A stretch of 64,000 nt of DNA from NCBI GenBank assembly GCA_021442155.1, contig CM038221.1, positions 147,985,601 to 148,049,600 on the forward strand, given 5' to 3'. The translations under genes were made by a program, and so were the position numbers. The notes under the pieces are model-generated. The model was given only the letters and a program-made list of their open reading frames with translations, searched no databases and was not told the DNA's origin. Numbering within the stretch: position 1 is the stretch's first letter; every line of letters begins with the position of its first letter. Positions 58,345-64,000 of the stretch are shown here, piece by piece. The stretch is from Cymbidium sinense. Taxonomy: Eukaryota; Streptophyta; Magnoliopsida; Asparagales; Orchidaceae.

Positions 58345-59495
58345 TCTAGGTATTTTTTTTGTTATCGATCTCACTCATTGCACACTAAGTATAATGATGT
58401 AATAAACTATGAATAAAATCAAATGAAGACGAGAGAGAGAACATGTTAAAGATCTCAACACATAGCATAAGCTTATGTGATTTGATGAGATTCACTTATG
58501 TTCACATTCTCAAAGATAAAAGATTTGTAAGCCTAGAAATTCCACTAGTTAGTTCTTCTCGACTTTACATATTCCACTGGTTTAATGTTATTATCATAGA
58601 AGATCTACAATTTGAATCACATGTGCTTCTTCAATCAATAACACAGAATGATTGCTGTTTGAAGTATCCCTAATTGGTAATATTTACTTTGATTTTGTTA
58701 CCTATGTCCTGTAAATATAGTTTGTCTTTCATGGAGCTTTAGATTAATCCAAGATGAATTTACATAGCGCTAACAAAGAAACAGTTGCATTTTAGGCCTC
58801 GTTTGTTTCAATTTTTTTCCTGTGTTGCGTTTTTAAAACCTGTTTGAATTTTCTGCACTTTTTACAAAACGTCGTTTTCCTCTCTTTATAAAAAGCTGTT
58901 TAGGTATGTTGTTTTAAAGTAGTGTTTTTAAAAATTATTTTAAAACAAATTTTTTTAAAAGTAAAAGCTTATCCAAACGAAGCTTTAGTAGTAATTAATG
59001 TACTATAGCAGATTAAAAAGCCTAACTACAATTTGAAGGAAAAAATGGTCCAAAGCAGTTGCATCTGCTTTTCATAGCACTAACAGAAAAGCAGTTTCAG
59101 TTTTTTGATTGGATGTAAGCAATCCAAAATTCTAAATAATACGGAAAAAATTAATCCTAAAATTAAATTAGTAGATATGGTTTAATTAATCGGCTTATAA
59201 TTTATTAAAATGAATTGACTTTAAAATTATATATTTTATTTGCATCATTCTGATGCAAATATCTGTATAGATTTATTAAATTTAATACTTTTCTTCTTCA
59301 TCATCATCATTACCGCACCAGCTTTGTCTTCTTTCTTCTCGATCTCATTGCACACTAAGTATAATGATGTAATAAACTATGAATAAAATCAAATGAAGAC
59401 GAGAGAACATGTTAAAGATCTCAACACATAGCATAAGCTTATGTGATTTGATGAGATTCACTTATGTTCACATTCGCTCAAAGATCAAATATTTC
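58345..59495 (+). repeat. ~150-bp direct duplication, copies 58365-58516 and 59340-59490
   Basis: Both copies run from CATTGCACACTAAGTATAAT to TCACTTATGTTCACATTC with almost no change: the GAGAGAGAGAAC run is shorter in the second copy, and CTCAAAGAT follows both. They are about 975 bases apart. Between them is the MITE-like piece at 58795 and a further local similarity (CATAGC-CTAACA-A-AAACAG at about 58766 and 59076). Confidence 0.88.
58795..58990. mobile_element. Possible ~195-bp hAT-type MITE
   Basis: GGCCTCGTTTGTTTCAA at the left and TATCCAAACGAAGCTTTAG at the right are imperfect inverted ends (CCTCGTTTG versus complement GCTTCGTTTGG). The interior is T/A-rich, and no target duplication is evident. 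Confidence 0.4.
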
Positions 59496-59499
59496 AACA

Positions 59500-60179
59500 A
59501 GATTGAAAGAGGGGTACATCAATGATATCTTTGCATATAAGTTGAAGATAAAGATAAAAATAACATTTCTCTATTGAATGATTAAGAAAGGACATAAGCA
59601 ATTGCCAGAAAAATGTAGGCTGAATGTAGAGTAGAAGATATTAATGTTAATGGGATTACTCTTTTGTTTTTCTTTGTTATAAGAGCTTTTTCACTTTTTC
59701 CTTTTTAAGCTTTAGAGTCTCAATTTGTTATGGTTCAAGCTTTGAGCCTTCTTTCATCTAAAATCCCTTAACTGCTTGTGTTGGTGGGATGATACACAAC
59801 GGTTGAATTATTCCCTTATTATAAAGCAACTTATGGAAGGTATGGATTTGGTGTGCATTTAATCTTGAGTTTTGATCTTACAGGCAAGATTAAATTCATC
59901 CCACTCTTATTTAACATTTTTGTGGATTTAAAATTTCCTTGAAATCAAACTTCAAAGATGAGAAATATGGGCACTTTTTATTTATTTTGTCTTAAGATTG
60001 TTGATGCTTCTCTTGTAGCCAAGTTATTCTTCAAAAAAAAAGCATTTGTCTATGTGGATTTCCCACTCATTATATGTGATAAGAATGTAAGGTTTGTCTT
60101 AAGATTTTTTTCCCACTTTTATTTAGTTGCTGATCCGTTATTTCTCATAATTTGCAGTATGTAGCGTTGATTGTAAACC
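59500..60179. other. AT-rich stretch upstream of the second MULE gene
   Basis: No recognisable coding. One frame (59958-60164) is Phe-rich low-complexity. The left terminus of the second MULE should lie here or further left, but no tandem or inverted terminal motif was spotted. Confidence 0.45.
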
Positions 60180-61850
60180 ATAATCTTCTACTTTTCGATA
60201 GTAATGATGGCGAGGAGCACGGGATGCACGAGGCGTTAGGGAGGCGCCCACCATTGGAGCACCTTCTCGAGGTTCATCCTAGTATTGCTCCTCTACATGT
60301 GAGCCGCCACCCCGACAAGTGAATTTTTTTTGCGAATGTGTTACGCTTACCTTTTATTTGGACGGGAACTTAAATTTTTTTTTGAGCACCGCAGGACGCA
60401 TCACACTTGCTTATCTGAAAGAGTGGCCCATTACATGCAGATTCATCGGCGCTAGATCGTGGGCTCGTGATGGTGAGTCGCTTCATCCGGGGATCATCGC
60501 TTTACCGCTTTGGTTGAGAGATGGTCTCCAGACCAATACCTTCCACCTAGGTGAGATGACCGACGCCCGTGACATGGCGATGATTCTAGGACTACGATTG
60601 ATAGGCCACCTATCATAGGTCCGATTGGCGAGAGAGATGGGACACTTGGCCCGATTTGCGATGATTTGTTGGGGATGACACCTATTACCAGCGCGTGATG
60701 TATCATGATCCGACACCGCATATCGTCGACATTCGATGGGCCGCACATGCGCAGCACATGCGCATCAGGTGGCTTAGGTGGACTTCCTAGGAGTCATATG
60801 ACGTGATCCAGAGGAGTTCTTCTGCAGGCGAGCTTATATTTTATTTCGATTACGCTTACCACGATACCGGGAGGTCCACCTACGATTTACCACCTGAGGA
60901 TCTCGATTCTTTTAGCATGATGTCTATAGCTTTCATCATATAGGGAGTCAGTCATTGACCAAACAGGGCCAACATATTTGCCTACACCTCCTGATTTGGG
61001 CTTGGGAGCATATTCATGTGGGTGGGGACTTTACATGTGCCATATCCCGCAGAGCTTGCTCTCGTTGTTGGTTGTTGTTAACTACACTTTCAAATTATGC
61101 GACTTATATATATGTTTAAACTATTTTCTGCAGTGGAATGAGTAGTGCAACGTACCAATAGCAATGTTGCAAAATGAAAATGAGATGAAATGGCAAACAA
61201 AGTTGGATCTGCTAACACTTCGCCTAAATAATTGTAATATAGATTATGTTTTAACATAATTATATCGTAGTGATCACGCAGGGCAGATCACATCTATCTA
61301 TATGCTCTATAGGCTATATATATATAAGACCCTCTTATCACCGGAAGAGGGTTGAGTGGTATTTACCAGATAGAGTGTCTATATTCCCGAGTGAGATATA
61401 TTCCAATGAGACCAGTCGATGGTCGGTAAAGTGATGCCGACCGGTTGATTACCACCACACATTGCTTCTTGGGAGAGGCGAGGGATTGCCTCGTCGAGGG
61501 CCTGGGATGCAGGACCGCTATCGCATACGCGTTCAGATCGTGAGCTTCTTTGTACTTACTGTCCGCCCCGACAGATCCTCCGACCACTTACTACGCTAGA
61601 GCACCAGTGGAGCGTCTATATGTAAGTTATGATATAAGTAAATATTCAATACTTTTGTAAGTGATAATATCAGCCGTCATATGACTCGCAGCCACCTATA
61701 TTCCTATCACAGGATGATATGTCGAACAGTGCCGAGGATGTTGCACTAGAGGGCCATCATCATCCGATCGCCCATCTCAATACACACGAGTGGTTTCCAC
61801 GCAACCCGGAGGAAGGCAGTTGTCTCACGGGGTAGGGTTTAGGGCGGTCA
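60180..61850 (+). pseudogene. Plant mobile domain (PMD/MAIN-like) gene remnant of a second MULE
   Basis: First exon (about 60201-60320) reads RRPPLEHLLEVHPSIAPLHV. After an intron-like gap, exon two (about 60393-60620) reads ITLAYLKEWPITCRFIGARS, LWLRDGLQTNTFHLGEMTDA and RDMAMILGLRLIG. After a one-base shift it gives GPIGERDGTLGPICDDLLGM, followed by STYDLPPEDLDSF (about 60876) and EWYLPDRVSIFPSE (about 61354). The last exon (about 61690-61840) reads PPIFLSQDDMSNSAEDVALE and ends at TAG in GGGGTAGGG. This order matches the aminotransferase-like plant mobile domain found in MAIN-type genes and often in MULEs. Stops and shifts break it. It converges on the MURA-type pseudogene. Confidence 0.78.
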
Positions 61851-61945
61851 GACTACATTTTATCTTCTCGTTTCATTACAAACTAGTCATGCATTAACTT
61901 TGATTATGGCATAATGAATTTTATTAGTTGTGTTTTCTAATTTTA
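61745..61945 (+). repeat. Inverted-repeat arm 1 (partner 62620-62812)
   Basis: GAGGAAGGCAGTTGTC, GGGGTAGGGTTTAGGGCG, TTTGATTATGGCATAATGAA recur as complement at 62620-62812 (GAGGAAGGCGGTTGTC, GTGTAGGGTTTAGGGCG, TTTGATTACGGCATAATGAA). The arm covers the end of the PMD reading frame, its stop and the start of the 3' non-coding part. Confidence 0.88.
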
Positions 61946-62049
61946 GTAGTTATTTTATCTGTACATTTTATTAGTTGTTACTTTCTTACATGCATACCAA
62001 TGTATTTTTATTTATGTATATAGTAATGTATTTAAGGTTTGTGTCATGG

Positions 62050-62460
62050 TTTTGAACAAGTTTTATGATGTCCACTATCTAATGCCACTTTCCTCATTGT
62101 GGGACCACGCAACGATAGTGTTTTTACGGAGAAACTTGAAATATGGAGTTCGATCTTCCCACTAATGAAGTTCGCGCCAGCATCATGATTAGAGATATCA
62201 GCCGCCGCCCATTCACCGATTATCTGAATATTTGTTCATTTGGTCTAAGGCCTGCAAAAAGCATTTCAGTCCAAAATTCTGAATAATTGGAATATCTCAA
62301 ACGTCTCTTCAGAGTTTGAGTTCTATACATACCCATCAACAAGGACATTGTATGATATCAAATTCTTTTCATACAGCATTTTAGAAGTTTACAAGCATCT
62401 TCCATCCTACCGGAGTTGGCGAACATATAGTAGTATCTAAATTATTTTCATTGAGTTTTG
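62050..62460 (-). pseudogene. Captured pentatricopeptide (PPR) gene fragment
   Basis: On - the text reads YYMFANSGRMEDACKLL (about 62400-62448), then with shifts KNLISYNVLVDGY, NSEETFEIFQL, GLRPNEQI and, with loss of frame, text like the following repeats. ANSGRMEDA-K-L ... NLISYN--VDGY-KNSNSEE-FE-F is the pattern of a PLS-class chloroplast PPR protein similar to the Arabidopsis EMB2261 type, judged from memory. PPR proteins bind organelle RNA; this is a scrap of about three motifs with stops. It sits precisely between the two inverted 3' ends of the MULE genes, as expected for acquired cargo. Confidence 0.72.
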
Positions 62461-62619
62461 TGTTACTTATTAGATAAGTGCTACATTTATAATATATGAA
62501 TAATTGTGATATTCTATTAACATTGAAATAAACATACAATAGTATCTAAATTTTCTCACTTTTACTTCCCAATTTGAGCACATAAACATACACTAATCAA
62601 CCAATTCATTTCACAAATG

Positions 62620-62812
62620 GACAAGAAACAAAAATTCATTATGCCGTAATCAAAGTTAGCTTGTACATGACTCTGAAGTTTATAATGAAATAAAATAAAA
62701 TGTATTAATCGCCCTAAACCCTACACCGGTGACAACCGCCTTCCTCTCTCAGACATGTTTGGCTATGTCGCCGACGTCTAGCATGCGGGCGGTGGCCCTC
62801 TACCATAGAAAA
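62620..62812 (-). repeat. Inverted-repeat arm 2 (partner 61745-61945)
   Basis: Complementary partner of the arm at 61745-61945, here forming the last codons, stop and 3' flank of the MURA-type pseudogene. See the partner entry for the shared words. Confidence 0.88.
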
Positions 62813-64000
62813 GAATCTCAAATATATTAGTGGTAATATTGTAAAATCTAAGTAGATCAATGCAACCTGAAAGAGAAAAATAAGCATTATCCTATAAAAA
62901 AATGTACCGCCGATCCAATGTTATGGGGCACGCATGACAGTGGACGATGTTTTGCATATGCTACAAGTTCTGCTACTTGAACCTACATTTTCATCCATTG
63001 TGTTTCTGAATCTATTCGTACGTGGTCGGCCTGACCTTCTACGAAAGTTAGGTGGCTGCAACGTGACTAATCCATGCTCTTCACTGATTGATGGCCAATC
63101 AGAGCGATCTGGTAGAGTATGAAATTCATTTATGTATGTCAGCTTATACCGCAGAGTAGTACGCGTGACACACACGTGAGATGGTTTAACCGTCGAAATC
63201 CCAATGCGATAATCACATGTGGGCATGGACAATGATATATGATCGTTCTGCCACAATTACAAACACATAGATCATTATCTAGTAAATCAACTCAATGATC
63301 TACGGACTGCCAAAAACCCGTGATCTCATGTGGGTTGATATTCACGTGTTCGTGGAAATGCCTAGCCTCCTTTCGACTGTAGTGTGGAGAACCTATGGGT
63401 ATAAATAGACAAGTTGACTTCCTCTTGATGAGTAGCGGATAATCGCTTTCATGAACAAAGCTACTAAGAATAGATAGGATTAAAGCTCAATCGGTAAAAC
63501 CACGCGCTTTCAAGATTAACTAAAGCACTCGATGCATTCGTTGTCATTGTCCCATAACGCATACCACCATCGGACAAGGGACCATTTTTGCTGGTCACGC
63601 CTACAAGCCAATTGTACGCTTCTTCTTTAACATTTTTAATGTCTAGCATTAAATGGTTGAATTGATGAATATCATCAGTATTACCTGCCATATACATCTT
63701 TTGGCATAGAAACTCAACATCAGCAATTCCCAGTCTGCGTATGACTTTTTTAAAATTTTCATGCAAATGGCGCAAACAATGCCTATGCGCTGCCCAAGGA
63801 AAAATCTCTTTGCATCCACGCAAGAGACCAGCATGTTTATCAGATATTATGCATAAATCACGTCTACTAGAAACTACGGGTAACATATCATGAAAGCACA
63901 ACAAAAACCACAACCACGAATCAACATTCTCTGATTCCACAACAGCAAAAGCTAGAGGAAACAACCCATTATTGCCGATTCCTACCTAAGCATTAATGTG
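62745..64000 (-). pseudogene. MURA-type MULE transposase remnant, 5' part beyond the window
   Basis: The long frame 63464-63964 gives FPLAFAVVESENVDSWLWFL, CIISDKHAGLLRGCKEIFPW and AAHRHCLRHLHENFKKVIRR, the MULE transposase core with the second catalytic Asp (ISDKH). The first Asp lies beyond 64000. Downstream on - is a SWIM finger CNCGRTIIYHCPCPHVI (about 63205-63260), then FHTLPDRSDWP, then a basic C-tail NFRRRSGRPRTNRFRN (about 62985-63040) and CSICK, a broken zinc knuckle. Unlike the first MULE's transposase it has no FAR1 DNA-binding features, so the two belong to different MULE lineages. Frameshifts between the SWIM and DDE parts make it inactive. Confidence 0.85.

Noticed and set aside
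60483..60757. Two minus-strand ORFs of 87 codons
   Set aside because: Antisense shadows of the plant-mobile-domain exon on the plus strand.
63470..63520. A tRNA-like stretch (AGCTCAATCGGTAAAACCACG)
   Set aside because: It resembles a tRNA D-arm, but no acceptor, anticodon or T-arm pairing follows, and it lies in the MURA pseudogene.

Overview
This window reads as repeat-rich intergenic DNA from a flowering-plant nuclear genome. The evidence is long AT-rich non-coding stretches, (TA)n tracts, Mutator-like (MULE), Ty3/gypsy and Ty1/copia remnants, and degraded fragments of plant host genes (ABCE1/RLI, a class-3 lipase, a pentatricopeptide protein). I see no intact protein-coding gene. Almost every long open frame is either a shadow of a tandem repeat or TA tract, or a piece of a decayed transposon gene. 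The species cannot be read from the sequence.

Layout. (1) 1-13690: most of a giant MULE. Two arms, each about 2-2.7 kb of tandem ~145-bp units, face each other as inverted repeats (1-1932 and 10425-13130). Between them lie a Ulp1-like cysteine-protease pseudogene (+), a duplicated middle region, and a FAR1/FHY3-type MULE transposase pseudogene (-). The two genes converge. (2) 13691-15919: AT-rich, nothing recognised. (3) 15920-~29310: a decayed Tat/Ogre-like Ty3/gypsy element with a truncated 5' LTR, scrambled internal pol remnants (RNase H and integrase; no reverse transcriptase seen), a long 3' non-coding stretch with tandem repeats, a polypurine tract and a long 3' LTR. (4) 29625-34258: repeat R1, which recurs at 51120-57618 (R2, with an extra 1.84-kb tandem duplication). 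(5) 34540-35980: Ty1/copia gag-protease-preintegrase remnant. (6) 35983-41690: an inverted LTR fragment, then a captured lipase fragment and a captured ABCE1 fragment fused in the same orientation, then a forward LTR copy of the same gypsy family. (7) 41691-45748: little recognised, except a 418-bp tandem duplication. (8) 45745-49100: an inverted solo-LTR-like copy. (9) 50047-51105: a possible hAT-type non-autonomous element. (10) 57619-60179: small duplications and a MITE-like piece. (11) 60180-64000: part of a second MULE, with a plant-mobile-domain pseudogene (+) converging on a MURA-type transposase pseudogene (-). Their 3' ends are inverted copies of each other and enclose a captured PPR-gene fragment.

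How it fits together. Two MULEs of different transposase lineages share one plan: the transposase on one strand and an accessory gene (Ulp1-like or plant mobile domain) converging on it. The gypsy LTR family is the other main builder, with four long copies plus an inverted fragment. Two separate loci hold transduplicated host-gene pieces. The strongest point is that the giant MULE's arms keep the same order of unit subtypes from the outside inward, so they are true terminal inverted repeats built from a tandem array. All functional statements rest on translations read by eye; no database search was run.
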